Shown here: piece after piece, positions 35,787-48,820 of the stretch
Numbering within the stretch: the stretch's first letter is position 1
Layout of the letters: the number at the start of each line of letters is the position of its first letter
Assembly (NCBI GenBank): GCA_026686845.1
Contig: JAIVEN010000010.1
Span: 23,968,001 to 24,032,000 of the forward strand
DNA: 64,000 nucleotides
Direction of reading: 5' to 3'
Origin: Adenanthera pavonina
Taxonomy: Eukaryota; Streptophyta; Magnoliopsida; Fabales; Fabaceae
Position numbers and translations under genes: made by a program
Notes under the pieces: generated by a model
What the model was told of the DNA's origin: nothing
Databases searched by the model: none
What the model saw: only the letters and a program-made list of their open reading frames with translations

Positions 35787-36835
35787 GCATTTTCCATTCC
35801 AAACTTCTTTAACAGTTCTTTCAGATACTTGGATTGATTGAGAAAAATACCATTATCACACTGCTTGATTTGCAATCCAAGGAAGAAGTTGAGTTCACCC
35901 ATCATGGACATTTCGAATTCTCCCTGCATTAACTTAGAAAAATTCTTGCAAAGAGATTCATTAGTAGCACCAAATATAATATCATCAACATATATTTGAA
36001 TAATCAGTAAATCTTTATTTTCTTTCTTAGTGAATAAAGTAGCATCTACTTTTCCTCTGTTGAACCCCTTTTCAATTAGAAAATTACTTAATCTTTCATA
36101 CCATGCTCTGGGGGCTTGCTTCAAACCATAAAGGGCTTTCTTCAGTTTATACACATGGTTTGGTTTTGTAGAATCCTCAAAACCTGGAGGTTATTCTACA
36201 TAAACCTCTTCCATGATATATCCATTTAGAAAAGCACTCTTCACATCCATTTGATATAACAACATATTTTTCATGCATGTATATACCAACAGAATTCTAA
36301 TTGCTTCTAATATAGTTACTGGAGCAAAGGTTTCTTCAAAATCAATACCTTCTTCTTGATTATATCATTTAGCAACCAGTTTGCCTTTATTTCTAATTAT
36401 TGATATTGATTCATCAAGTTTATTTCTAAAAACCCATTTAGTACTAATGACAGGATGATTTTTGGGTCTGGGCACTAAATCCCAAACTTGATTTCTTTCA
36501 AACTGATTCAACTCATCTTGCATAGCTAAAATCCAGTATTCATCAGTTAAGGCTTCCTCAGTACATTTAAGTTCAATTTGTGAAATGAAAGCACAATTTA
36601 TCATTTGATCCCTTGACTGTTTTCTGGTTTTAACTTTCTCTTGAACATCCCCTATCACTTGATCAACATGATGATTCCTTTGATATCTCCAAGCTCTAGG
36701 GAGTTCTTGAGACATTTCTTCATTATATTCATCCTCAAAGTCTTTCTCCTGAATATCTTCCTCTATGTTAATAGATTCAGGTATCTTTGGAGGTTCGATT
36801 TTACCTTCATAAAAAATGTCTAACTTTTTAATTTT
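35787..36835 (-). pseudogene. pol: Reverse transcriptase domain of element B pol
   Basis: Minus frame with DEYWILAMQDELNQFERNQVW, WVFRNKLDE, EGIDFEETFAPV, MDVKSAFLNG, KLKKALYGLKQAPRAWY and the catalytic YVDD box at 35981-35992, intact. Stops occur at 36365-36367 and 36191-36193, the latter fitting a CAA to TAA change. The domain is cut after GMENAK by the solo LTR insertion. The same frame continues upstream into integrase with no frameshift. Confidence 0.92.
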
Positions 36836-38152
36836 TTAAACAAGATCATCCTCATCAGTGATATGTTTGGAAACAATTTCATTTTCAATAAATACTACAT
36901 GTACTGATTCTTCAACTAATTTAGACTTTTTATTGAAAACTCTATATGCTTTACTCCTACTAGAATAGCCTAGAAATATACCTTCATCAGATTTGGCATC
37001 AAACTTACCCAGATTTTCCTTTCTATTGTTGTGAATGAAGCACTTGCAGCCGAACACATGGAGATGTGAGAGATTTGACTTTCTTCCTTTGTACAGCTCT
37101 TAAAGAGTCTTCCCAAGGATTGGTCTTATGTAGGCTCTATTAATGATGTAGCTTGCTGTATTCACTGCGTCAGCCCAAAATACTTGAGAGAGTTCCTTTT
37201 CATTCAGCATAGCTCTAGCCTTCTCTCCAATTGTTCTGTTCTTTCTTTCTACAACTCCATTATGTTGAGGAGTTCTTGGAGCTGAGAAGTTATGATCAAT
37301 TCTATGCTCATTACAATACTCCAGAAAGTATGAGTTCTCAAACTCTCCTCCATGATTTGACCTGATAGACACAATGGAAATACCCTTCTCATTTTGCACT
37401 TTCTTGGCTAAGATTACAAATGCATCAAAGGTATCACTTTTAGAGGAAAGAAACAATGTCCATGTAAATCTAGAGTAATCATCCACAATTACAAGCACAT
37501 ACAGATTTCCACCAATGCTTTTTACCCTAGATAGACCAATTAAATCCAAATGCAGTAGTTCTAGTGGTCTAGTTGTGGTGACTACGTTTTTTGGTTTAAA
37601 AGAAGATTTAGTTTGTTTTCCTCTTAGGCATGCATCACATTCTTTGTCTTTTTAGAAAGCGATTTTTGGTAGGCCAGTGACTAACTCTTTTTTAACCAGT
37701 TTTGAAAGCTGATTCATGTTAACATGAGCTAATCTTCTATGCCATAACCAACTATCATTATCCTGACCAATCAAGTAAATAGAATCTAAGGGAGGAAGTT
37801 CATCAAGATCAATAGTATAGCAGTTACCATCCGTTTGAGCTTTAAGGATTACTTTGTGATCACTTTTTCTGTTGACCAGGCAGAATTTTGAGTCAAACAG
37901 TACCCAGTTTCCTTTATCACATATTTGGCTCACACTCAGCAGATTGTGGTTGAGGCCAATCACAAACAGCACCTCTTCGATGGATGTTTAAGGATTCTTG
38001 CCCACAATGCCAATGCCAACTATTTTGCCATATTGATCACCTCCAAAGCTCACCTTTCATCCTATCTTGTCTCTAAAGGTGATGAACTTCTCCTTGTCAC
38101 CAGTCATGTGACTTGAGCAGGCACTGTCCATATACCATTTATTACTCTTTCT
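36836..38152 (-). pseudogene. pol: Protease and integrase of element B pol
   Basis: The protease motif MDSACSSHMTGDKEKF lies near 38130-38085. The pre-integrase region follows (NHNLLSVSQICDKGNW; WLWHRRLAHVN; CDACLRGKQ, the HHCC zinc site). The integrase core has DLIGLSRVKSIGG and VIVDDYSRFTW, and PQHNGVVERKNRT carries the catalytic Glu. The second catalytic Asp is Asn: the motif reads RSNHGGEF, codon at 37355-37357. Stops lie at 37652-37654, 37100-37102 and 36836-36838. The integrase is in one frame; pol is in a different frame from gag. Confidence 0.92.
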
Positions 38153-39981
38153 AGCTTTGAGACAGACCTACAAAACAAAGTTCATATTTTCTTTTTAGGT
38201 ACCCAAATTTTCTTGGGTCCTTTTCTGTCAGTAGTCTTTTCCCTAGATACAGATGTTCCTTTGGGAATCCTTTTAGCCTTCCTGTCAAGTCCATTTTTCT
38301 TTAAAGCACATGAACTAGAAATATGTCCCTTCTTGTTTTATAAGTGACAGGTGGTAAAGGGACTGCTGGATTGAGAAACAGGAAGAAAACAATGCAGATA
38401 ATATTTTTGTTTTGCATGCTTTGGTTGATTATATGATTCAATGTGATGTGACATATGATCTTTCTTTCTATTGCTATTATCATTCACAAAATGTATCATG
38501 TACACATTCTGATTTTTCTTCCTAATTTTTTCTTTTACAGTACAAGGATTATTGCCAAGTCCAGCCTTTCCTTGTGATATTCTTTGGCTTCCCATTAAAG
38601 CAAACAACAAATCTTTACCTCTAGTAAGCCTAGACATGCTTTTCACTAGATATTCATTGGTTTGTTTTAGTTCAATGCATGATTTACAACAAACAGATTC
38701 AGCAACAGGTAGAGAAGCAATTTTAGAGATGTTGCATTAAGATTCTAGTTTGCTAATCTTTTTCTTAACTTGCTTCAATTCTTTAGCAACCTTAACAAAC
38801 TCATCATGCAGCTCATGAAATGCATCCAGTAATTCAGAATAGGAAGGTTCAGATTCATATAGCTCATCTTCTTGATCACTGCTACATGGGATTTCAGCTT
38901 CTTTAGAGGGAAGTGCCATGAGATAGATGTTAGTAATTTCATCTTCATCATCTTCTTCTTCATCTGAGCTGTTGCCCCATATTGACGAGATGTAAGCTCT
39001 TTTCTTCTTGCATTTGTCTGTAGTTTTCTTTTCTTTTTCTTGCCTCTGGAGGAATTGTGGACAATCCTATTTGATATGTCCCTGCTTTTTGCACTCATAG
39101 CAAATGATGGGCTCTTTTGCTTCCCTCTTGCTATCTCCAACTGCTCCTTTCTTGAAGATTTTCTTGTTTCTCTTTTTGTTGTAGAATCTTCCAAATTTTC
39201 TGACCATCATAGCCAGAGTTTCTTCATCTAGCTCATCTCCATCGTCAGATTCTTCTTTTTTTTCCTCAGCAGATTTGAGAGCAAGACCTTTCTTCTTTTT
39301 GTCTTGTCTAGCCTCCTTGAGAGCCTTCATTTTTCCTTTATACTCCTCGAGGCTGCCAAAAAGAGTTGTGACAGAGGCCATTGATTCTCCTATGGCTTCC
39401 TCTATTGCTGTTACTTTGGGTTACCATTCCAGAGGGACAGCTCTGAGGATCTTTCTTATTTTTTCTGTTTGAGTGTACTCCTTTCCCAAGCTCTTTAGTT
39501 GATTCACAATGAGAGTGAATCTCTTCTGTAGCTTTTTTACATTCTCTCCTTCAGCCATTCTGAAGCTTTCATATTCTCCTATGCATGTATTTAGTTTATT
39601 TTCCTTGACTCCAGTTGTTCCTCCATAAGCAATTTGCAGGGTGTCCCACATTTCCTTTGCAGTGGAGCATTGTGAGACCCTCTAGAAATCGTCTTGATTC
39701 AAAGCACTGACCAAACAGTGTTTTGCCTTGAAGTTCAGCAAGACTCTCATTCTATCTTCCTCATTCCATTCAGCTTCTAGCTTCTCTCTGTACTTCCCAT
39801 CATCTTTCAAAGCCATTGGGACAAAATCTCCCTTCTGAATGACTGACCAGATGTCCAGATCAATTGACTAGAGATAGATTTGTATCCTCATCTTCCAGTA
39901 ACCATAGTGTTCTCTACTGAAGCCAGGTCGTCTATTTATGTTGTTTCCTTCTAGTAATATGCTTTCTCCAAAGCCAGCCAT
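38153..39981 (-). pseudogene. gag: gag of element B (UBN2-type, two zinc knuckles)
   Basis: Starts at ATG 39981 (MAGFGES) and stays in one frame to about 38280 with several stops. Core motifs: YWKMRIQIYL, AKEMWDTLQIAYGG, KILRAVPLEW. The first zinc knuckle CYECKKQGHIK...DC lies at about 39102-39052, with a stop inside it at 39067-39069. An acidic stretch and a predicted coiled coil (about 38890-38740) follow. The second knuckle (CHL..NKKGHISSSC, about 38350-38300) has a stop (38338-38340) in place of its second Cys. KKIWVPK precedes protease. It is closely related to gag of element A. Confidence 0.88.
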
Positions 39982-40022
39982 TTTAATTCTCGGACTGTGA
40001 AAACCTTTGATTCGGAATCCAG

Positions 40023-40034
40023 GCTCTGATACCA
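40023..40034 (-). other. Primer binding site (tRNA-iMet), element B
   Basis: The plus strand reads GCTCTGATACCA, i.e. TGGTATCAGAGC on the minus strand, two bases from the 5' LTR edge. Confidence 0.92.
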
Positions 40035-40036
40035 CT

Positions 40037-41678
40037 TGTTAGATAAGCTGGCTTCCCAAGAGGGGGGTGAATTGGGAAGCTTGAAAATTTTCTGCAAAAT
40101 ATCAAGAAAGTGAAAAAAGCAAAGTATAGATAGTAAAACAGAGTATATGAGAATAAACTCTAAAAGTTGAAGTAAAGAGAAGAAAACGCAGATGTTTATC
40201 CTGATTCAGTCTCTCCACTTCACCTACGTCCAATCTTCAAGTCACCACTTGAGATTTTCCACTATTCTGCAAGAATTCCTTGGGCTTCTTGCAAATACCT
40301 TGGTACAAGATAATGCTCTGTTTCTAGAGCTCACTCTTTCACTCAATGCACTCTTACTAAGTGCTTCCCTAATTCCTTGTGATATCCCCTCACAAGAAAA
40401 TCTTTCTCCCAGATGAAGATCAGATTGTTTACAAAGAATAAACTCTCTTAGATAGAGTGAATATGACAGTTAAGGTACCAATATTGAAGTGAGAGAGTAA
40501 CAGACTTTGAGTAGATGATTTGGCAGAGTTTCAGTATATACAAAGCAATAATTGTTACCCACAACTTCAAATGATGTTATATTTATAGATTTAGGTCTCA
40601 ACTATACATTAGAGACAAAATCTATCCGTTGGAGAAGTTATCCAACGGTTACTCTGAAAAACTATCCGTTAACCAACCGTATTTAATGCTTTTGACATAC
40701 TAAAATTCGAATTTTGATTGGTCAACAGACAAATTTCGCAGTAACCAAAGGTTAAGGACTCCAACGTTGAATGGCCGAAGTTCATCTGTCATGAAGGGAA
40801 ATTTGAATTAGGATATTTGGAAAATGTTTCTATGTTGTGACATATGAATTTTCAAGTAGAAAGTTTTTCTATTGAGTGTGAACAGTATTTTCAATTTGCT
40901 ACAGTTCCTTCAAAATTCGAATTTTGAAACTCCAAAATTCATCTGTCCATAGCTGGTTTATAAGGCTCAATAGTTCATACAGTTCAAAATTCAAATTTTC
41001 GAAGGGCAAAGTTCGTCTGTCAGAGAGACCTCCTTTCAGACTTACTTCAAAATTCAAATTTATAAATACTGTCATTCGTATGTCAACATGTCATTGTAAC
41101 AGACTCACAAGCTTAATTTCTGAAATTCAAATTTTCATGTTCAAAGTTCATCTGTCAGTGAGCAATTTTGAAATCCAATCTTAACTTGGTTTCAGATGAA
41201 CTTTGACACAATTTCAGACAAATTTCTTTAGTTTTCATAAGTTTCATTTTGTCTGAAATTCAAATTTTCAAAATCCAAAGTTCATCTGTTACTGAAAGCT
41301 CCTTTCAGACACTTGTCAAAGTTTAAATTTTTTCAAGCCGAAATTCATCTGGCAGAGAAGCATCTCCTCAGACTTATTCAGTTTTAATACGAAATTCAAA
41401 TTTCCAAGATGACAGTTTAATATAAACCTTTCAAACTTCGTCTGTTGGTGGGTGTTTTTCAAATATTCGATGATTTAACATAGAATCAAGGTTTTAAAAC
41501 ATCTTTTTCACCAAATCAAAGTCTTTTACTCAAATTAAAATACAACTAAACTTCCTACATCTAATCTTGCACAGATTTCTCCAAAATTTCTTCACTTGAA
41601 ACCTTTTGGGTACCTTTGATATCTCTCTTCCAAGCTCTTCACGGTTGGTTTTGAATCATCAAAACTCTGGATTCAACA
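40037..41678 (-). repeat. 5' LTR of element B
   Basis: The plus strand runs from TGTTAGATAAGCTGG to GGATTCAACA (1642 bp). TATA box at 40580-40587 (minus). It shows the same palindrome-rich U3 as the 3' LTR; the two differ mostly by transitions plus one short deletion near 41400. Confidence 0.92.
40580..40587 (-). promoter_or_regulatory. TATA box, 5' LTR of element B
   Basis: TATAAATA on the minus strand. AACGG-core motifs lie within about 90 bp upstream in element sense (40625-40680 on the plus strand, seen as CCGTT). Confidence 0.7.
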
Positions 41679-41771
41679 TGCAGTTCTTTCCTTTTCCCTA
41701 ATTCCAGAAGGCAATAATCCCTAAAGAGAAATTGCTATTAATCTTACCCATTAGATCATATGGACAGTTCA

Positions 41772-44700
41772 TGTAATATCTATATTTTTACGGGATGATA
41801 AATAAAATAAAAAGATGAGAAACGAAGCGAGATGAAAATGTTATATACTTAAACTTTAGAAGAAATTAATTTCTCATCTAATTTTTAGAAGAAGTTATAT
41901 TTGGTTCTTAATTGCAATTAATTTGCCATAAGGTCCTTAGTAGAAATTAATTCCAGAACTTACCCCTAGAAGATATGCAATATACCACTTGAATGAAAGC
42001 TCATCTCACACTAAGTGCAATGGTATAAGTATTGTATCGCTGAGAGGTCTAAATTGAAAGTTAATGTAAATAGTGTAAAAAGAAATAATAAAATAATTAG
42101 TCTTTCGGTAAAGTTACAAGAAAATGCTTGAAAGAATGAAAAATTACGTTTTTATCTAACTAAAGAGCAAAACAATCATTCCTCATAGTAGAAGTTAAAT
42201 GTGAATGTTGCATTTAAGTCATAAGAAAAAATGTTGATATCGTAAAAAGTATAAGGAACTAGATAAATTGAGAGACATCGTTAAACATAAAAAAGGGCAA
42301 AAATATCAATTTCCCAGGTTAAAAGAAAGATGAAAAAACTATGTTTTGTCCCTAAGAATTAAAATTATTTATATTTTAGTCCCTTGAGAATAAAAAATCA
42401 GGTGAGAAGAAAAGTGAAAAGAAGTTTGGAAAAAATTACACCTAATGACCCAAAAATTTAAGAAATTATAAACTTACTTCAAGTCAAGAGTATTTTTGTA
42501 AATATGAAAAATTATAGTCAAAATGAAGTTCCTAATAAACTTGGATTAATGGTATGTGTAATATCATAAAAAAATTTTTTGGATATTCAAGGCTCAATAT
42601 TTTAAAATCTATAAAGAATTTGTAAAAATGGGTATACACAGTTTGTCATGAAATAGGATAAAGAAGTCAATTATCTCAGTCAAAAGAAAAAAAGAAAAAA
42701 TTGATGATTTTACCCTTAGGAAAAAAAAGAAAAAGGAAAGAAAAGAAAAAAAAAAAGGAAAAAATAAAGGCGGTGGACGCGGGGAAGATTGAGCAAAGTT
42801 TATAAATTTTGGGAAAAATTACCCCTAATGACCTGAAAATTTTAAAAATTATAAATTGGCCCGAGTCAAGGGCATTTTTGTCAGTATGAAAAATTACAGT
42901 TAAAATGAATCTCTCAATGAGTTAAATCCAATGGAATATAGTATGGAATTTATTAAGATCAAAATATTATTTATTGGGTACTTATGATTTAATGTTAATA
43001 TTTTACCTAGTAAAAGTCAGTTTGGACTACAAGAAAATGCAGTATTGATTCAAGGACAATGACTGGACCTTGCTAAAATATATTTTAGATAGAAATAATG
43101 ATTTTGGACCGAAATTAATTATTGGATAATTCTTTACCAATTTAATGACAATTTTGGTAAAAATACTCAATCGGTATGAGTAAATTTAATCGGTAAAGGG
43201 TATTTTGATCCATATAAATTATGGGAGCAATTTTTTTGGCCAAAAAACTGGATAAGGGGAGTGAGATTATCAGACTAGGGTTAAGGAGGGAATTTATGGA
43301 AAAGCTTTTAAAAAAGTAACTCAAAATGGTTAATTAAGCAAACTAAACTATTCACTTGTCTCATATCTCTCTTCAAGCACTTGAGTTAAATATTTGAACA
43401 CTTCATTCCCTTCATTTCACGTCTGGTCAGCAGCCAAGAGAGTGAGAGAGAGCAAAAACTTTTGAAGAGAAAAGGAAGAGCAAGGAGGAAAAGATTGAAG
43501 TCATATACACCAAGGTAAACTTCTATGACCATAAAACTATGTTCTCTTGTGGGTTAAGCTAGTTCTATAGAATATTTTCACTCCTCTCTCTCTAAAAGTT
43601 TCAGTCATAGAATTTTTTGAAAGAGAAAATGAGGCTATGAAGAAACTAAACCATTGAAATGCTTAGAAATGCTTCAAGATACAAGAATATGGCATTGGAT
43701 TTCAAATTGATCGGGTAGTCATTTTTCTATATTTTTATGAAATTTTCTGCCTAATTAGGGTTTGAATCAGGAAGGGAATTTCATGATTTTGACCCAAAAA
43801 ATGGATTCCTTGGGTCCAAAATATGTTAGAATAAGTATGTTGTACAATGAATGCTTTATAGATAATAAAGTGCAAATTTTGGTTCAAGTGAGTACTTTGT
43901 AAAGGAAATTGTATAATCACTGTTAATGGCATTATTTTATGATGCTATAGGATCAAAGGAGTGTTAGAAGATCAAGGGAAAGGTGTACAAAGTTTAGTGG
44001 AACTTGGAAAGCTCAAAGGTAGCTAACTCACCTATCGATGCTTATGTATTGTCATTGATGTTGCTTGATTTGAATGATGTATTTAATGTTTGGAATGTTG
44101 TCTTGTCATGATTTGGCATTGTTGGTTGGATTTTTTGAAGGGCAATGTGACCTTGGATATGTCCAAATACAAGGGGAAGTGCTGCCCAAATTTTTATAAA
44201 ATAGTTATGCCAAAATGATTTGATTGCATGCTTAATGTGCTTTTAGATGAATACTTGCAATATATATGATGATATGTGTGCATGATGGTGGTTGCTACTG
44301 AGATTCTTTGAATCTCACCCCTTTCCAAATGTCTAACAAATTTTAGGCTCAAGCTATGGCAAGATTACCCAAGAAAGGAAAGGCAAGGAGAAGCAAGTTA
44401 ATGGTCAAGATAATGATGCTTAGGTTGATACTATTATATGAGAGGTTATGTAAAATCTTATGGGACATGATCATGCTGTGTTTCCATGTTAATATGTTCC
44501 TATAGGTTGTTATGGAGTATCATGCAAGATAAAGGCAAGTTATGGCTATTTATGTATATATTAGTGTGTATTTTGGAAAGTTGGAAGAATGCAAGAGACC
44601 TTTTTGAACACTGTAGGAAATTTGAACTACTGTACATATCTTAATATATTCAATGTATGAATTTTTTATATTTATGAAAAATAGACATGTGTGGCTTTCC

Positions 44701-47605
44701 ATATACATAAAGATCACTCAATTTGGAGTTGTATATGATTTATGGTGATTTTTCAAAGTTATGGTCAGAAACAGAAATTTTCAAAAATGACCATTGCTAC
44801 AGTGAACATAATACGAATTTTCTGTATAAGTTGGCCAAGTAATTTCCTTGTTCAACATTTTTCCCACGTATATAGTCTTTTAAGTTGTATTTAGAGACTT
44901 GAACCATGTTAATATGATTTGTTTTGATTTAGTTATGAATTTTCAAAGTTCACTGGGTGAAAAGAAGTTAACAAAGGGAATAGTACCCAAAATGAAATAA
45001 ATTGATTTAAGTTGTTTCATGTAATCAAATCTCTAATCAAGCATTAATGGATCTAAATATAGTTTAATACATGGAAAATGAGTCTAAGTACGAGGTGTGA
45101 TAGTATGAAATTTATTAAGATCAAAATAATATTTATTGAGTCATTAGGGTTTAATATTAATATTTTACAGGATAAAAGTCAATTTAGACTGCAAGAAAAG
45201 ATAGTATCAATTCAAGGACAATGATTGAACCTTCCTAAAATATATTTTGGGTCAAGATAATAATTTTGGACCAAAATTAATTTTTGGATCATCTTGTACC
45301 AGTTTAATAACAATTTCAACAAAAATATTTAATTGGTACAGGAAAATTTAATTGGTAAAGAGTATTTTAGTCCATAAAAATTATTAAAAAAAAATTTCAC
45401 TAAGAAATAAGGATAATCACATCAAAAGAGCCTTGGGGTACAAGTGGAATTTTCCAAAATGTATTTTAAAAAAGAAAAATAAATAAAAGTAAAAAATAAT
45501 GTAATAAAGTTACTTTACTATATAATTATCATATTAAGCTTATAACCCATCATCTTCTTCATCTCAAGCATGTCTGAAACTACACCAAGAAGAGAAGAGA
45601 AGCATGAAAAAAATTGAAGCCAAGAAGCAAGAGCAACAAGAAAAGTTTGGTCATCAAACTTCTAAGGTAGATTTCTATGGTCACTACCTTGTACATACTT
45701 GTGTATTGTGGTATTTTATGAAGTATTTTTCTTCTATTCACCTCTAAAATTTTGTTCCTAGAGAGAGAGTAAAGAGAGAAAATGGAGTTATGAAGAAATT
45801 ACATCATGAAAAGCCATAGAAATCCTTCAAGATGCAAGAATATGCGATTAGTTTGCAAGTTTATTGATAAGTTATTTTTCTACAATTTCTTTATATTTTT
45901 TGCTGATTTAAGGCTTGAGATTGGAAGAGAATTTTATGATTTTGACCCCAAAAGTGGATTCCTTAGTCAACATTATGTAAATACAAGTGTGTTGTACAAG
46001 AAATACCTTAAGGAAAGCAAAATGAAATTTTTAGTCCAAGTATGTACCCTTTGTGAAGGGGGTCATCAAATTAGTTGCTTATGGCCTTGAATTATGTTAT
46101 ATTAGGGATCAAGAAAATGTTTGAAGATCAAAGGAAGAGTGTACAAAGGAAGGAAATCAAAGGAAGTCAGGAAGGTAGTTATTTTCTCTATGATGCTTAC
46201 TGTTGTCATACTTTGTTCTCATGGTAATATGGCTGCGCCATATAGCTGTTTGAATGCTTTGTGATGTATTTCAATTGTTGGCTGGTTGTTTAAAGGGTTT
46301 TATGACCCTAAGATATCCATTTTACAAAGTGTTACCATACCAAAATTTTTGTAGAATTGTATGGCATAATATGAAGTTATGATTTTCATTGAAGATTTTA
46401 TGAAATAATATGATGATGTGAATGCATAATTAGGTATAATAACTGAGATTATTTGAATTTCATTCCTTCCAAATGATTAATATGTTAGGGGCCATGACAT
46501 GGAAGAGGCAAGGAAGAAGCAAGAGGAATGAAGAAGATTATGATTAATAATTTGATCTTGCAAGTTGATATGCTTTATTATGAAAATGAGTATTAATATA
46601 TGAATGGAAGGTAGGTTATGTAATGATGTGTATTCATATTCCTTCCAGTCCCCTTATGATGTTATGTGTGGATTTGGAATAATAAATATTGATGTATGAG
46701 GTTTATGAAGTTTATTATATGAGTTATGACATAATTATGAACAAGATTACTAGTAGAAGTTGGGATAAGGGAACCCTATCTGAAATAGAGCATTCCTTTT
46801 AAGGGTTATGCAATCTCTGAAAGTACACTCAATAAGATTTAAAAAGAGATAAAGATCACTTAAATTGAACAAGTGGAAATTTTAAATTTAGGTTTATCTG
46901 GATGGTAAGTAGGAATACTACAAATTTTACTATAAGTATTGGTATTTTCAAGGGAAATATAAAATCTTCTAAAGTTCTTAAAATTTAGTGTTTTTATGTA
47001 AGGAAATCCCTATCTTAGGAAATGAATGCCACTAGTTTGAAAGCATTTGGAGCTATAAAGAAAGTGATATACAAATTCTCTTAAAACTGTTCCAGTTAGA
47101 GTTAAGTACAGATCCTTAATGGTTCAAGTAGATGTCATACACTTTTCAAACAGAATAAATGTAGAATAAAATTCTCTAAAAGGAAGACATTTAGAGCTTT
47201 CATATGACATAAATAATGAATGATTTGGCTAAGGATATCATGAGATATTAATTTTAAAAAATAAGGCCAAAACCTTGGAAGTTTCAAAATGACCAAATGT
47301 ATAGTAAATTTTTGAGAAAATAAATTGTATGAATTAGTCCATAAAATACTCTATTTCATATTTTTCACATGTAGCAAATATGTTTATCTATTTTTAGAGT
47401 CTTGAATCACTATAAGCTGATTTTTCTAGAATTAGTTATGAATTGTGGAATTTAGTAGGGTAAAATGGAAATTGCACAATGAACAGTACCCAAAATAATG
47501 AAAAATATGTTTTGATATTTTATGCAATCAAATCTCTAATCATGCAATAATGGACATAATTAGATTCTAATGCATGGAAAATAGACTTATGTTTAAGGTG
47601 TTACA
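41772..47605 (+). repeat. 5' LTR of the family T element, split by 42557-45102
   Basis: Starts TGTAATATCTATATTTTTACG and ends AAGGTGTTACA. Without the nested copy and one duplicated 5-mer it is about 3.28 kb, close to the 3.26 kb solo LTR at 18156-21419, which it matches on the opposite strand. Confidence 0.7.
42557..45102 (+). mobile_element. Solo LTR of family T nested in an older family T LTR (2.55 kb)
   Basis: Starts TGTAATATCATAAAA and ends GAGGTGTGATA, with perfect GTATG duplications at 42552-42556 and 45103-45107. Rejoining the flanks recreates the order seen in the nested copy itself (ATAGTATGGAATTTATTAAG at about 42939), which confirms the insertion point. No coding content. Confidence 0.85.
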
Positions 47606-48820
47606 TTTTTTATATTAAAGCCGAAGGTTTAGATTCTTAGGTAAAGATTTGGGTAAATCTTTATAAGAAAATGTATCTTTTTAGTTAAAGATTTCCCTCA
47701 TATAAAACTAGCCTATGAATGTTATAGTGGCATGCGAGATTAGTCTTGAGGATAGTTTAAGGTAGTTGCTGGATTAGTTGAAGATGCTTTATAGAATTTA
47801 TTTTCCTTAGGCCTTAAATCCTTTCAAAGTTAGATCACAGAGGATCCTGATGAGCCTCAGAGATCATAGTACATCTCGCGATCATAGTAGATTGAGAGTA
47901 AGGTTACAATAGACCTATAAAGTGAATGAGAAGGATTACAGAGCCCTAAAGTACTGATAGTTCTCTGAAAGATGATGAACTAGAATAATTTTAGAAAGAT
48001 ACGAACCTTCATTAATTAGCAACTAGTATGAATGTTCACCTAAGGCTTTTCTCAAATGGCAAGCCACTAGCCAGGAAGTAGCTAAGATATGTCATGGTGG
48101 GTGATGATGAGAAGAAAGGCAACTACCCCACATATGTAATAAAGTAATATCAGTGGCACAATGTTTCCAATAATGAATGAAAGAGGCCAGTAAATAATAA
48201 ATGATAGTAATGAGAAAAGAATTAATGGGTGAAAATTAATATATAATTTAAAAGAATGTAAGTTAGAAAAGAAGAATGAGTAATAACCTAGGTGAAGGAA
48301 AATGGCCTAAGCCTAATCAAAGTCCTATAAAAGAAATTGTAGGATCTAAGATAACTGTGTGATGATAGCTATATGATGATCGCAAAATGGAAGAATTTCT
48401 TGAGTTTAAGAAGTGACTTGATGATAGTGGCCCTCTTAGGTATAGCCCTACCATAGCAAGTAAATGTACATCAAGGTAAAGTATGAGTTGAGCTAAGTAA
48501 GTTTGGGCTAGATGAATCATTTGAAGAGAAAAGAAGCTCCATCTAACTATACTAAGGACTCTAAATCCAATGGAATGATAGAACTACTTTAAGAAATGCC
48601 AGGATAGATTTGGAAGACAAGTTTAATTTCTAGATCTCCTAAGTACTATGATAGAAGCAAAAGAATGTTTTGAAGGGTATCATGATCATTGGCTCCCTGG
48701 AAGTAAATGGGTTGAGCCAGTAGTTGATGCTATATAGAATCATGAGCTATGAAAGTCTCAGAGGACAAACTAGACAAGAATCCCATGGGGTTATTAGAAG
48801 ATAATAGCAGTAAGTTCAGA
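47606..48820 (+). other. Decayed interior of the family T element
   Basis: Right after the LTR, TTATATTAAAGC (47610-47621) looks like a decayed TGGTATCAGAGC primer site, 8 of 12 bases agreeing. About 1.2 kb follows without a clear open frame. It is probably an untranslated leader and gag remnant. The open frame at 48317-48520 (minus) is chance. Confidence 0.5.

Larger units (their letters stand above)
25244..41678 (-). mobile_element. Element B: Sirevirus/Maximus-like Ty1/copia retrotransposon (16.4 kb)
   Basis: Minus-strand element. The 5' LTR is 40037-41678, followed by the tRNA-iMet primer site, gag, protease, integrase, RT, RNase H, an extra 735-codon ORF, polypurine tract and 3' LTR (25244-26906). 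Flanks TGTAG (25239-25243) and TGCAG (41679-41683) form a duplication with one mismatch. The pol order PR-INT-RT-RH defines Ty1/copia. The size, repetitive LTRs and extra ORF after RNase H point to the Sirevirus/Maximus branch. A 4.6 kb solo LTR splits pol. Without that insertion it would be about 11.8 kb. Coding frames are unusually well kept for this window, but not functional. Confidence 0.9.
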
